Of a stretch of DNA of 64,000 bases, positions 1 to 11,788 are shown in pieces. How positions within the stretch are numbered: the stretch's first letter is position 1; each line of letters starts with the position of its first letter. Made by a program: the position numbers and the translations under genes. Source of the stretch: Ditylenchus dipsaci (taxonomy: Eukaryota; Nematoda; Chromadorea; Rhabditida; Anguinidae); contig SADC01000419.1 in the NCBI GenBank assembly GCA_004194705.1, positions 1-64,000 on the forward strand. The letters run 5' to 3'. Under the pieces are notes generated by a model. That model ran no database searches. It saw only the letters and a program-made list of their open reading frames with translations, and was not told where the DNA came from.

Positions 1-8
1 ATACGGTA

Positions 9-1200
9 CAGTAGCGGAAAAAAGTATTGGAGCAAGCACATATTTTTTGAAAATCATTGTGTAGCTTTCCAAATTCACAACATTCTACAATAATTTTCAA
101 CCAAGGAGGTTGCCCGCAATCTCAGCTACATTTTGAGCACAAATATGCCAAAAAGATTAATTTTTGTTAGCATACCAATGCTATATGCAAAGCCACTCAT
201 TTCTGGGGTGGAAAAAAGTATTGCAGCAAGCGCTGTTTCGTTAATGTTTCAAGATTTTAGGAGTTGTTTGCTAGTTATTTTTAATGAGTTTTACAGCACT
301 GTTTCTTAGCTACAATTTGATAGGTCAAACACTTCTTTTTGATCATTCTGAGAAAAGTTATGACCATCAACAAAAAAGTGTCAATTTCTAGTCAAAATCA
401 AAGTAAATCTAAGGAAAATGGTTGTTTGGTCACATAAATACTGACTTTTCTTAAAAGTTTGAATATCAAGATTGACCAGTTAATGCACTGTTTGAATATT
501 TAACAATTTCTTTACAAAATGGCATGTAAGCCTTTTTTTAAGGATTGCACAGGGCTGAGAAACGGACGGTTGAAGTTAAAAGAAGTGAAAATGTCTCAAA
601 TAAGCAAAAATAGATGTTTTTTACTTGTTTTAACTTCAACCGTCCGTTTCTCAGCCCTGTGCAATCCTTAAAAAAAGGCTTACATGCCATTTTGTAAAGA
701 AATTGTAAATATTCAAACAGTGCATTAACTGGTCAATCTTGATATTCAAACTTTTAAGAAAAGTCAGTATTTATGTGACAAACAACCATTTTCCTTAGAT
801 TTACTTTGATTTTGACTAGAAATTGACACTTTTTTGTTGATGGTCATAACTTTTCTCAGAATGATCAAAAAGAAGTGTTTGACCTATCAAATTGTAGCTA
901 AGAAACAGTGCTGTAAAACTCATTAAAAATAACTAGCAACAACTCCTAAAATCTTGAAACATTAACGAAACAGCGCTTGCTGCAATACTTTTTTCCACCC
1001 CAGAAATGAGTGGCTTTGCATATAGCATTGGTATGCTAACAAAAAATTAATCTTTTTTGGCATATTTGTGCTCAGAATGTAGCTGAGATTGCGGGCAACC
1101 TCCTTGGTTGAAAATTATTGTAGAATGTTGTGAATTTGGAAAGCTACACAATGATTTTCAAAAAAATATGTGCTTGCTCCAATACTTTTTTCCGCTACTG
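9..1200. mobile_element. 1.2-kb foldback element, Tc1/mariner-type ends
   Basis: Nearly the whole interval is one inverted repeat. The left arm (about 9-590) is read back almost base for base in the right arm (about 630-1200), leaving a loop of about 40 bp. The ends read CAGTAGCGGAAAAAAGTATT inward and are bordered by TA on both sides (7-8 and 1201-1202), the target duplication typical of Tc1/mariner elements. There is no transposase frame, so it is a non-autonomous foldback or MITE. The arms differ by only a few bases, which implies recent origin or ongoing gene conversion. Confidence 0.85.
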
Positions 1201-1244
1201 TATATGGTATTTTCGCACCCATATGGTATCTAGGTAATATTCAG

Positions 1245-2010
1245 ACTGTTGTACCTAGGTAGAAGTACTCAGGTGTTATACGGTTCTCACAGTGAGCGGA
1301 TGCAGGTGTGGGTGTAGGTCGATGTCCGGGGGTGGTCGAGGTCGATGAGTTCTCACAATGCCGAGTGTAGGTTTAGGTAGAGGTCGAGGTCGAGGTGTTC
1401 TCACAATGCAATTTTGCCTGTTTTTGTTTTGTTTTTCAAAATAAAGGTGTATTTTTATTAGTTCAGTGGCTGATACTTCATTTTTTTATAATTTTTTTAT
1501 GTATTTGAAGGGTAGGATGGCCTAGGTGCGTTTGGTACTTTTGTGACATGTTTGAATTCGCGCCTTTCGAATTTTACTTATTTTTGTTTTGGTCTGACCG
1601 AGAAAGAAAAAGCATGTTTGAATGGTAGTATGGCACGGAATGAAAAATATTTCAATGTTTTTTTATTTTTAGCTTCCACTTTATGTTGATCTGTGTGTTT
1701 CTATATGCCAATGTGTAGCCACGATTCTAGGCTTTCCTTTATGCTATTGCACAGAAAAAAAATGCAAAAGGATCCCAGTACACGAGCTAAATAAATGAAA
1801 AAGATCTTCGAAAATATTCAGTTCCTTGCCATCCTACCGCAGTACGAACAGGGCACATCGACCTACACCTGCACCCACACTCACACCTACACCGCTCACT
1901 GTGAGAACATTACATCGACCTCGACCTGCACGCGCACCTACACTCGCCCATTGTGAGACCCCTATTAGTACAAAGGCATTGCCTAGGTACCAGTACTCTG
2001 GTGCAAGTGC
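1245..2010. mobile_element. Inverted-repeat element with hexamer-array ends
   Basis: The left end (about 1250-1410) carries GTTCTCACAGTGAGCGG followed by repeated AGGTCG/AGGTGT hexamers. The right end (about 1835-2005) carries the reverse complement, CGACCT/ACACCT hexamers followed by CCGCTCACTGTGAGAA. CCTAGGTA-like sequence lies at both outer edges. The middle (1410-1830) is AT-rich with no gene. The superfamily is not recognised. Confidence 0.6.
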
Positions 2011-2026
2011 TCAGGGCTTAGGCTGA

Positions 2027-2197
2027 CTCGGGCATGCTGAAGATGGTTTGATAGTGGCAAAATGCCGTCTTGTACGTTAATTTTTGAGTACTGGGAAATA
2101 ATTGATTTTACCAAAACTCGATTTTAGCAAACTCAAAAATTAACTTACAAAACGGTATTTCACCACTATCAGACCATCTTCAGCATGCTCGAGTTGG
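2027..2197. mobile_element. Short palindromic MITE, copy 1
   Basis: A 170-bp imperfect palindrome with ends GGCATGCTGAAGATGG and CCATCTTCAGCATGC. A second copy of the same family lies at 2908-3078. No coding capacity. Confidence 0.7.
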
Positions 2198-2279
2198 TCC
2201 AGAAGTTTTGGAACCCGAAAAAGTAAAAAACATGATGCCATAAGCAACACTAAAGGATGAGTTCTAGCGGGCGACGGCG

Positions 2280-2387
2280 AATTCATCCTCAACCAATTCA
2301 TCCTCGGTGAATTCATCCTCGGTGAATTCATCCTCTAGCGAATTCATCCTCCGGTGAATTCATCCTCGGTGAATTCATCCTCCTTTT
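2280..2387. repeat. Tandem array, 16-bp unit (left end)
   Basis: About seven direct copies of a 14-18 bp unit built on GAATTCATCCTC, with small length variants. Each unit holds an EcoRI-like GAATTC core. Confidence 0.85.
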
Positions 2388-2907
2388 TGTCTTGACAGGA
2401 AATATAGTTGTTATAATTTTTAAACTTAGGTGAAAGGGTTTTGTTCACCCCAAATGGTCCCAAACCATCCGAAGCCACCCCAAACCACTCAAAACCACCT
2501 TAAATACCCCGAATGGTCTCAAACCATCCAAAACCAACTCAAACCTCTTAAAACAACCTCAAACCAGCTAAAAGTGAATTTAACGCCATAAAATGGCTCT
2601 GAATCACACAAGTGCGGCCTTAATCACTAAAAACCCGATTTTAGCATACCAAAAATTTTATGCTGAAGATTGTTTGATAATACTAAATAATACAAACCAC
2701 TCAATTTACGAACATTTACCAAACCGAACCAAGTGGTCGTCCACTTGGATGAAATTTTTTTACGTTTTCGCGTAAATCCCGAAACTTTTTTTTCACTAGC
2801 AACTTCTACATCACCCCTGAGAATCCATGCACCAAACCAAGTGGTCGACGACTTGGATCAAAAAAATTTTTACGTTTTCAAGTTCCAAATTAATTTTTCG
2901 CGCTAAT

Positions 2908-3078
2908 TCGAGCATGCTGAAGATGGTTTGACAGTGGTAAAATTACATTTTATGAATAAATTTTTGAGTTATTAGTAATTTTTGATTTATCAAAATCAAT
3001 CGTTAGCGATAAATCGAAAATTTCTTGATAAAACGTGATTTTACCACTGTCAAACCATCTTCAGCATGCTCGAACTAG
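2908..3078. mobile_element. Short palindromic MITE, copy 2
   Basis: Same termini as the 2027-2197 copy (GAGCATGCTGAAGATGG and its complement). It is nested inside the 2255-3545 element. Confidence 0.7.
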
Positions 3079-3159
3079 TGCAGAAATTTTTTTTGGAACT
3101 CTAAAAAGTAAAAAAAAATTTGATCCAAGTGGTCGACCACCTGGTTTACGACCACTTGG

Positions 3160-3225
3160 TATAAATTGGGGAGGGGTTGCTGTCACCGAGGTTACTAGTT
3201 CGAGTCCCACTAAGTGTAAACTTTT
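3160..3225 (+). other. tRNA-like 3' half (B-box)
   Basis: AGTTCGAGTCCCACT at about 3196-3210 matches a tRNA T-loop/B-box, preceded by a weak T-stem. No convincing acceptor pairing or anticodon arm can be drawn, so it is a tRNA-derived fragment and not a tRNA gene. It lies inside the 2255-3545 inverted-repeat element. Confidence 0.4.
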
Positions 3226-3415
3226 TTTTGCTTCCATTTTTAGGCTATCCAGGTAGACACCCACCTGACTAGGAGTTATATACCCAGGAATTTGGTTAGG
3301 GTGGTCAATTCTTGGCCCTTGTTTGGTCCCGACATCAATAAGGGTGCTCTCTGAGGGTGCTCTCTTAATATATAAAAATCAGGTCTTTAAACATATTCTG
3401 CCCAGGACAAAAAGG

Positions 3416-3525
3416 AGGATGAATTCACCGAGGATGAATTCGTTAGAGGATGAATTCACCGGAGGATGAATTCACCGAGGATGAATTCACCGAGGATGAA
3501 TTGGTTGAGGATGAATTCACCTAGA
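3416..3525. repeat. Tandem array, 16-bp unit (right end)
   Basis: About seven copies of GAGGATGAATTCACCG, the reverse complement of the array at 2280-2387. Confidence 0.85.
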
Positions 3526-3762
3526 GCCAGTTCTAGCCCTTTGATCTCTTTTCCCAATTCCTATGGATTTTTCTCAGCACCAGCACGCCTAATCAATCTG
3601 CAGGATGAAGTTTTTTTTGCAGTTTGGAATACACGCTTAAACCCGCCTTAAATTACGCTTGTCTGCTATGCGCCTAAGTAGCTCTCCATAAGATAAAAGG
3701 AATTGAAAAAAGCCACAAGCTGAAACAAAAACAATGAAAATTTAAAAAAGGCGCGAATTCAA

Positions 3763-3822
3763 AAAGTGCACAAAAGGGGACAAACGAATTATGTAATTCG
3801 TTTGTCCCCTTTTGTGCATTTC
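3763..3822. repeat. Short near-perfect palindrome
   Basis: TGCACAAAAGGGGACAAACG is followed a few bases later by its exact complement, making a hairpin of about 27 bp per arm centred near 3793. Confidence 0.8.
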
Positions 3823-3972
3823 TGCACAAAAGGGGTCAAAAGTACCTACGCCGCCAAAAAAGGGTCATAGATGCGAAAATCAATTTTTTCGCTAACTTCA
3901 CCGTAATCCTTAGGGTGTTAGCTTTCGTCTAAAAAAGGCGTCGTAAAATACGCGTTCTAAGAGAAACATATA

Positions 3973-4151
3973 TCGTATTTTTCTAATAAAGTGGCACTCT
4001 TTATTTGAACGGCACTCTCTCATAGAGCGGCATGGGTCGAGGCCAAAATTAGTAAGCTAAACCATGTTTTATTGCATTTTCAACGGAAGTGAAGAAATCT
4101 TTAGAAGATTGAAAAATAGAACGGCATGCCGCTCTATTATAGAGAATACGG
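3973..4151. mobile_element. TA-flanked MITE, CCGTATTCTCT family
   Basis: The ends resemble (C)CGTATT(C)TCTA and AGAGAATACGG and are bordered by TA. The inside repeats GGCACTCT/GCCGCTCT motifs. The same family inserted at 24193-24451, and fragments occur near 28261 and 43800-43848. Confidence 0.55.
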
Positions 4152-4355
4152 TAGCTACTTTTATGAAGGCCATTTTTCATTAAAAAAATTTCACTTTCAA
4201 ATTTCAAAATTTTGCTCAAAAATGGCATTTTTCTCAACACAAAAGCTTTTTTGTCGGCTCCGGTTCGATTCCTGTCGCTCTTAAATTTTGGTTTTGTGAT
4301 TGATTAATAGGTATGCCTCCTGTACGGGTATATGACACTTAAATAGCTCTTTCAC

Positions 4356-6697
4356 CTGCAATACAGTCTTTCCCTTCTTTGTAGTTTTCAACATCGCTGT
4401 TTTTATCTCAAGTGGTACTTGAACTTGTCCAGAATTAGGTTGGTTAGGTTGCTTTAATATTTCGATTAGTACTCTGCCTCTTCATCCCTTTTCACGATAC
4501 AATATCGCTTCTTCTCGCTCTGAAATCAAAAAGGTTTTAATGTTTTATTTAAAAAAAATGCGTAAAAACCGCACCCTAAAATTGTCCACAAAACTACTTT
4601 CTCCAGGAACTACCACCAAAAAGCTTCTTTGATGACATCTGTGGGTTGTTGACCATTTGAGAGCATCTTTTCCTCGTCCATAGCCATGTCTGACTCAAAT
4701 TTCAGGTAGCTGAGGCCTTGAACTGCATCAAATCTACAAAACTATAGTAATAAGGGAAAGCATGGCTAATTTTGCTGAACACATACTTCTTGAAGTCTCC
4801 ACAAAATTTGGCGTAGTTGAAGGCAATAATGCTGTGCGGAGAAGAGTAGTGTTTGAGAGCATCCAAAGTGAGTAGCCATTGAGCTTCTTTTAAGTGGGCT
4901 GGGGAAACAGTAGGCACGGCTGTTCTTTCCTGTGGTTGGCTGTAAGATTCCTGTGAAATATTGGGATATATATGAACAGTCTGTAGTCGAAAGCGAATTT
5001 TTATTGAATTTGGAGTCAGCGAATTTTCATAAATTGATTTGGTTTGCAAAAAAGCTGAAATATGCCACGAAAAAGCTTAAACAGGAAGCTTAAAGCTTAA
5101 ATCCCTGGGCAGAGTAAATATTTTTCAGCGTTTTCTTATCTCCTACGAGTTATACCGATTCTACTTGTTAGATATTGAAATTTCACCTCAAAATCTCGCT
5201 ATAAATTCGATTTATAGGGGCTGAAAAATAAATCCACCATTGTTTAAATAGAATAAAAAAAGTATTTTATTACCTCTGCATACCACATCATCGATGAGTA
5301 ATTTTTTAATTAAAATTACAAGTCAGGTTAATAAACGCTATAAAAACGATACCTATATTGCAATGCACCGACAATTAAAACAATATAGAAACACATTCTT
5401 GACCACCCAATTATTCAGGAGACCAAGCTTGAAAATCGGTACCTATTGAAGGATAGGGCCGTTTTTTTTTCGAATTTTTCTGGATTTTTTACCAAAAACT
5501 TTTTTGGCTCAAACCCTTTCATTTTCATCCATTTTCATTTTCATCTAAGCACTGTGCATGGGGGTGGATTGTATAATCAAGTCGTAAAATTTTTGTATTT
5601 TGCCGTAGTCTATAAAATATGTTCTGCGTGACCCACCGAACCACTAACATCAATTTGTATGAGAGTAAATGGCAAAGTTTTTCTATGCCTTCAATCGAGA
5701 CTTACGGAAATGTCATCGCGTAGAAATAGCAGCAGATCTCTGTCTCTATCATGCTCTAGTTGTGCACTTTTCTCAACAACGAACTTTTCATAGTCCATGG
5801 GAGTTGAAATTGGAGAGGCACGCTAAAATTTATTGATTCATTAGGAAATGTAAGCTGATAAACTGACCACTGGGTTTGTAGCATTGAGTGCTTTGGAGAC
5901 AGCTTCTCGGGTCTCTCTGGCTTGTCCTGGTTTGCCCACAGCCGAAGTGAATCTAAAGTTGACAGTTGGAGTAAAGTACTCAAAAATGAATCATCTTTTT
6001 GATTACAGCAATTTTCAAGGTGTCTTTTGGCTCATTATTGAAATTACACCTTTTATCTATAAACTGATGATTTCGAGTCGACGTTTATTTGATGGGTGGC
6101 ACACAGGAATGCCGGAGATTTTTCAGATAATATTTCTCAATACCAAATCCAGATTTTTAGATAAATTTGAACAAAATTATTCATCTAAATTGTTAACATC
6201 TAAAAGATAACACCTTTAGACTGGCTTTAACCCCATGCAATTTTTTTCGAAAAGACAAATATAATACCATCAGACGGGCTTTAACTCCCCCTAAAAAAAA
6301 TTTCGCACGAATCTCTGGCTGGTTTTACCTTTTCTTGGTGGTCTTCTGACCAGAAGAAACACTTCTGTTTTTGTTGGATGAGCGAGAATCTCTTTCAGTC
6401 GATCTACTTTTAGGATGCGGATTCAGTGGTGTAAAAACGACTGAATCGTTTCTCTGGTGAATGTTGATTTGAACATCTTTTAGCTCATTGACTCTATCGA
6501 GCGATTCTACATTTGAACCAAAATCTGCTTCAGATCTACGCAAGGCAGGTGGTGTAATTGGTTTGAAGGAGTTATGCAAAGACAGTGGTTTAGAAGAGTA
6601 GAGGTGCCAATCACTGGGATGCATTGCAGCAAAATCGTTGCTGTCATTCAGCAAGCTTTTTCTCTGCAGATTATTTTGAACTTGTGCGTTGATGGAG
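4356..6697 (-). CDS. DOCK9/10/11 (zizimin)-type exchange factor, exons 2-7
   Basis: Six minus-strand exons were read by frame, splice sites and phase: 6697-6329, 5952-5868, 5822-5706, 4950-4787, 4733-4598 and 4517-4356. Exon 3 (FTSAVGKPGQARETREAV) and exon 4 (MDYEKFVVEKSAQLEHD, then LLLFLRDDI) match the conserved N-terminal block of zizimin DOCK proteins (Cdc42/Rac GEFs). Exon 5 (TAVPTVSPAHLKEAQ) continues it. Exons 6-7 hold the start of the PH domain (KKRYCIVKRDEEAE). Exon 2 is serine-, asparagine- and basic-rich linker. Phases join cleanly except for two single-base breaks, near 4640-4650 and near 4474. The rest of the PH domain, the DHR-1 region and the catalytic DHR-2 region would lie beyond the left edge. 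Membership of the family is fairly sure; whether the copy is intact is not. Confidence 0.7.
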
Positions 6698-9600
6698 CTA
6701 AATGGTGTTTTCTTGCAGAACTGCTTCTGTTGAAATGGCAGATTGTCGTAATGGGGGAGTTAGGAGGCTGGCTTATCCACCCAGAATTGCTGGTTACGCT
6801 ACTCATCTATAAAGTATTGGTTCTGCAATGACGACTGGCCATTTATACAGCGGAAGATAAGTGAAAGTAATAATATGACAAACTTTAACAGAAATAAATA
6901 ATGGTTTGCAATATTTTTACATGGAAAACGTCATGCCATATTTATTTTAAGAAAATCGGACCCTATACTTCGAGGACCTATATGTAGTCCAAAATCAATT
7001 TTTTATAATCTGTTAATTGAGTTTTTATAACTAAACGAGCTCCGCACGTATTCTGTTTAACTGTTGCCAAAAGTCAGGAGATCGACGTTTTCGATTCTAA
7101 TGATATTAAAATTAATCCTTACTATATGAAATACGGTTAATAGAATTTAGCCATTAGAATAAGAATGTTGCTCATAGAAATTCTCGAAATTTCGCCGAAC
7201 CTAATCGCAATTCACATTTTGGTCAGGTGATTAGAAACTAGACGAAAAATGTCGAAAAAAGCAATACAATGAATGATAAGAAAAAGATATAAAACAAAAG
7301 TTTAATTCACTGGTTAACCCCAAAACAATGCACGAAATAATTATACATAGTGGACTAAGTATTCCAGCCAATTTGATATTCCTAGACCTTTTTTTGATCA
7401 CAAGAAAGCAAATTATGGCTTATGCAAGAGCCCTGAATATGCGTATTCGTCTGACACCAAAAGGAACATTTTATGGAACATTTTATTCAACCTTAGTGCT
7501 GTATGACATACAATCTATCGAAATTTTGACTACTAATCTCAGTATGGTACTAAAAAATGTCATGTTTGCTTTGAATGAGAGTATTTCAACGTTAATGTCT
7601 TACAAAAGGTTTCTTTCAGTGTCAAACGAAACCGCAGATTCAGAGCTATCGAATAAGCCATAGTTGGCTTACTCGGAGCTTAAAAAAAATAAAGTCATTT
7701 TGTGTGTCAATGCTCCAAAATTCCATTTATAAACACTAATTTTTCTTATCATTTTGTAGCGCTGAATCTCTACTTTGCTGCAATACCGCAGAAAATTAGG
7801 TGTAAAAACAAGCGGTGAAACCTACGAGGCACGTCACAAGTTTATCTGAAGAGACATGCAAATAACGGCAGGGTCTAACGAAAAATTTCGATTCGTTTTA
7901 ATCAAATTTGTACCAAATTTTATACTGTCGACTTTATACCGCTTTTATAAATAAGGCAGAAAACTTTCAAAAATATCCAAGAGCAGGCATGTAGAAAGCA
8001 TGAGAGAAAGGAAAACCCTCCTGGTTTCCGCCATGATTTTTGGGTTGCGTATGGGCATGCCACTTTAAATGTTAAGCTAGAACCCAAAAGATATCTATCA
8101 GGTTTACCATCTACCCAATTTGACCAGTAACGAGTTTGAGAATGAGAGGTGATTTCGGGTCACTTTTCGAAAATTCCGAGTATGAGGAGACTAAAATGTA
8201 TTCAGATTTTAATTAAAATATTCTAATGACCCATAAAATGTGTGCTTGCGTCGTTTAATCGAAGAATATGTTCAATATGTCCAATATGTTAATAGGACTT
8301 TTGACTGTAAAATATGGTTGGTGTTGATGGACAAAATTGCAATAAAAAGTGAATAACTTTGAATAACTACCAACAAAAGAAAAAGCAAAAAAAATCGTCA
8401 GAAATTAGCTAAAAAAACTTGTTAAATTAGACGGAAAAATCTATGAGAAACAAATTTATGTTTTTCCAACAGCATTCGTCAGAATCTCGTGCCTTCAGAA
8501 CAACAACAACAAAAAATATCACAACAAATGGACTGAACGTGAGTAAGGCATAATTTATGGTTATCTTATTGGTTGCTTTTTGGCACAAGTTTTAGGAGTA
8601 GGAAATGTCCTTTGAGTTCGGCTATTCCCTATGGATTCGAGGGCACGCTTGAAAATATTGGAGTAAAAGTAGGGATATAAGCAGTGAGTTATTTGAAATA
8701 ATAGAGCAGATTTCAAATTGTTGGCGCCACTGTCAGAAAGTCACCAAAAAAGTTGATAAAGAATCACCACTTTCTCTTGTGAAAAACCTTCGATGGTCAA
8801 CAAAAGAGTTGGGAGCTGCATTTGATGAAAAACGGTAGCAGTCAGAGTTTTATGGTGGCCCATCAATCTATATTAAAATCCAGGGGTATCTAACAAGTTA
8901 CTATTCTAAAATTTGGAGACCCATCAAATAAAAGATGCTTGCCCTTATGCTAGCCACCTTTGGTCGGTACCCAGGCTAGCCTTATTTCATAGGCTTGACT
9001 GTACCATATTTTTTCCAAAGAAGCTAGCTTATTTTCAATATTTCAAATTTGCTAAACCTTGCATAATTAACTTGGCAACGAAAGAGAAGAAGGTAAGGTA
9101 GTTTGTGAAAATATTGAAAATGTGACAGTTTGGCCACAAAAAGGGAAGAGAAATAAAATTGAGTAATCAGGTGGTTAGATCTAGAGCTAGCCAGCGTGCC
9201 AAAGTGGGTTGCGTCTGAGTCATGGCCTTTGAAAAGAACAAAAAGCATATGCAACTGATAGCAAACACATGATTGGCTTTTGGCAGATTGCTATTAATGC
9301 CGAAAATTGAGCACGTTCAGATAAGAAGTTTTGCTTTGTTTATTAGCATTGATTGTTGTTAATGGCTTTTAGGATGCCGCAATGAACTGTTAAAAAGGGA
9401 ACCAAGATAGAAGAAAGACTTTTTTTGTTAGTTTCGTGATCAGATTTTGGAATAGTTGTATTTTTGATAGAAAGAATGATGAAAAAACATTCGCAATATT
9501 CGCAAAAGAAGACTTGATTTGAATATAATTTTTTATAAAATGAAATATAACTAATATAAAATTTTGCCAAGATTTTAGGAAAAAAATCTCTTAGCATAGA

Positions 9601-10018
9601 ATTTTTTTCAAAAGTCTTGAGTATAAAAGCTAGGGGAAATTTATCAAAGCGAAATTTCTCGAACATTTGCTAGTGACCGAAACTCTCGTATTTTTGGGAA
9701 ATTTTGATTTTTTCAAATGGACTCAGTTCTTGTAATCATCTATAGTATAAATACTGGTTTTAAAGATTTCTGTGTCTAATTTAAATCACAAGAAAATTGC
9801 TTTTATATTGCAAGTAATTTCAGTGGTTGTATCCATACGGTGTGATAGAGCGTAGTCTCAAACTACTGGTCAGTAATTAGTAATTATTCTCAAGTCATAT
9901 GCACTGGAAATAAGGCCGAAGATTTAATGAGAAAATTTTAAACGTGCTAAATATAGACAAAGCCTAATTCAGACAGTTTATTTTTGACCTAAAATGTGAT
10001 CATTTGTCCAATCCCTAC
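6698..10018. other. Putative intron; no gene seen
   Basis: AT-rich sequence between the two exon blocks of the DOCK-type gene. Two in-frame stops sit just upstream of exon 2. A 111-codon plus-strand frame (7328-7663) is the only long open frame; it has no recognisable motif and is probably chance. Possible weak inverted repeats lie around 8950-9210. Confidence 0.4.
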
Positions 10019-10494
10019 CTGTCCACCGTCAAAAAGTGGCGCAAAAAACTTTTGCCCCTCTTCACTCTGGAAGTCTCTTTGTCAATTCCGTTCTTCAATG
10101 CTCTATGCTGACTGTCCTCCACCTCCCATCTATATTCCTCAACTGGCTCCTCACAACTTATCCAGGAGCTCTTGCATTTAGCTAATCTTAACCTTCTTCT
10201 CCACTCTTTGCTACCTGTCCCACAGTTCCACTGGTCAAAAGTGGTGGACCGGGACAGACTATTGCTTGATCCAGCTGCTCGGTCGGTATCAGGGGTAAGC
10301 AACTGGTCATTAGCGGCTGAGGATGAGCTGAAGAAGTTGCGGCAGCTCAAGGAAAGAGATTTGGACTCACAGAAGCCTGAGGAGTGGGAGTTAAGGGTTA
10401 GGGTATTGGGTGGTGCGATAGTTAATGGAGTGGTCAGCGAGGATTTGCAGGAGTTGAACGAACAGGAAGATGAAGAGGCAGGTGAACTCTCCAT
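10019..10494 (-). CDS. Probable first coding exon of the DOCK9/10/11-type gene
   Basis: A 158-codon open frame starts at an ATG that directly follows an in-frame TAA. It ends at a strong donor (GGACAG followed by GTAGGG) in phase 2, the phase needed to enter the exon at 6697. The peptide begins MESSPASSSSCSF, is serine/threonine-rich, and ends KRGKSFLRHFLTVD, the sort of disordered leader seen before zizimin N-termini. The plus strand of the same DNA also has a long, Glu/Leu-rich frame (10172-10498), but it is interrupted upstream by a stop and looks like the antisense of a Ser-rich sequence. Assignment to the gene is inference from phase and order; the intron would be 3.3 kb. Confidence 0.5.
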
Positions 10495-10597
10495 TTAGAC
10501 ATAGGGTCGGAATAGGCTAGAGGTTTAATTTATTCAGTTTGTCATTATAGGGCTAAAAATAGTTGAAAGATTTTGAAAACAAAGAAAAATTAGTGTG

Positions 10598-10684
10598 CAG
10601 TCGACTATTTATAAACAGCACCCCAGAGGATCACCCTGGGTGTCAGTTTATCGAGAGGGTGCTGGTTTATAGAGAGTTGACTTT
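10598..10684. mobile_element. Short pogo/Tigger-like remnant
   Basis: CAGTCGACTATTTATAAACA and, inverted, TGGTTTATAGAGAGTTGAC frame an inner pair, CACCC...GGGTG. This is the CAGTCNA(A/C)CTCTNTAAA end shared by the TA-flanked pogo-like copies elsewhere in the window. Confidence 0.5.
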
Positions 10685-10844
10685 TATTAAGATGGAAAAA
10701 AGAAAATCAAAAAACACTTTTTAATAAAGACTATTGAAAAATTGTAGCCATGTAAATACTAAAAGCTTCAAAATATATAGAAAAATACATACGTTTTTAA
10801 TAACATAAACATATCAGATTGTACAATAAGTTCGCTTGGGTTAT

Positions 10845-11108
10845 GAGTATAAAGTCTCAAAAGTATTGGGTATTTTTTGAAAATTTTGTGTACGTAGCCC
10901 ATTGCCCGGTCGATTCCCGATTTTTTTCGGAAATCTCTACAAAATATTATTTTGAGAACGCAGCAAGTTTATTTTTACTGTTATCTCATTTCTATTCAAA
11001 AGAAAATGGTTTATAGGGCGGAACAAGAAAAATTTCAAAAAATTAGAGATTCAGACAACTTTTGCGTGAATTTTCAAAAAATACCCAATACTTTGAGACA
11101 CCCTGTAT
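10845..11108. mobile_element. TIR element, GTCTCAAAAGTATTGGG ends
   Basis: GTCTCAAAAGTATTGGGTAT at the left is mirrored by ATACCCAATACTTTGAGAC at the right, followed by ACCCTGTA. Tc1/mariner-like end style. The interior is AT-rich and has no transposase. Confidence 0.6.
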
Positions 11109-11621
11109 TAACTTCTCTTTAATTTTTTGTTTTTGATCATGGTCAAAAATCTAAAGAAGCATTAGTGATGTCTGCTTTTTTTTCTTCATGATTGACAGTG
11201 CTGAAGTAGCTAGGCAGCTGGAGGAAGTCTTCGAAAATCAGTAATGACTGAATCGGCTAAACAGCCATGACAAGGGTGTGGATGACCAGGAGGAAGGGCA
11301 TAGCATCGTCAGACTTCGAGCTCTTTTGTTAGCAGCATAATCACTTTAAGTAAAACAAGAAAAGGAGAGCATAATGATTTCATCAAGCAGTTCTTTGAGT
11401 TCAAGTCTTCTGGCTTCTTTGTCAATGGGTTCACGGATGGAAGACAGTGATGAAATACGATAGAGACAAGTGGTTTTTTTTGTTAAATTGGGGATAGACC
11501 TTAGGTGGGAAACTACGACAACACTTAAAAAAGTTTAAAAAGAAAGTCTTGAAAAATTTCAAAATCTTTGTTTGGTAAACAAATAGATAAAGGGCTAACT
11601 AATAATTTGTTCATAACAAAC

Positions 11622-11788
11622 TTCATTTTCATTAAGTAACTCTGAGGCACTTTTGGGTCTCTCTGCAAAGGATTACATGAGTAGTAGGCCAGCTGCTGCA
11701 TAAAAACTATAGCAGCATTAGTCAGACAGTCAGGGTAGCGCACAAGCTGGCATCCATCTGGAGTGTATGTGGAACGGCTGCCGCCAAA
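11622..11788 (-). CDS. Unidentified exon
   Basis: The minus strand reads FGGSRSTYTPDGCQLVRY, then PDCLTNAAIVFMQQLAYY and SCNPLQRDPKVPQSYLMK. An AG acceptor (TAATAG) precedes it and a GTTTGT donor follows. Amino-acid composition and codon use look coding, unlike the AT-rich surroundings. I do not recognise the family and cannot place flanking exons. A further coding-like minus-strand patch at about 11460-11345 (ending ELKELLDEIIMLSF) has no visible acceptor. Confidence 0.4.

Larger units (their letters stand above)
2255..3545. mobile_element. Composite inverted-repeat element with 16-bp tandem arrays as ends
   Basis: The left end (about 2280-2387) is a direct array of GAATTCATCCTCGGT units. 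The right end (about 3416-3525) is the same array reverse-complemented, GAGGATGAATTCACCG. GAGTTCTAGC and the matching GCCAGTTCTAGC flank them. Inside are an AAACCA-type simple repeat (2445-2560), several CCAAGTGGTCG palindromes and the MITE copy at 2908-3078. No transposase is visible. Confidence 0.65.

Noticed and set aside
4640..4656. 15-22 base micro-introns as an explanation for the DOCK frame breaks
   Set aside because: At the first break the candidate GT-AG length does not restore frame, and introns of this size are not expected in animals; a one-base run-length change fits both breaks.
7328..7663. 111-codon plus-strand frame starting with ATG
   Set aside because: No motif, AT-driven composition (Ile, Leu, Phe, Asn, Lys) and no splice or poly(A) context; most likely chance.
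10172..10498. Plus-strand Glu/Leu-rich frame opposite the Ser-rich exon
   Set aside because: It has a stop upstream in the same frame and no clear acceptor, while the opposite strand has an ATG, 158 open codons and a strong donor in the right phase.
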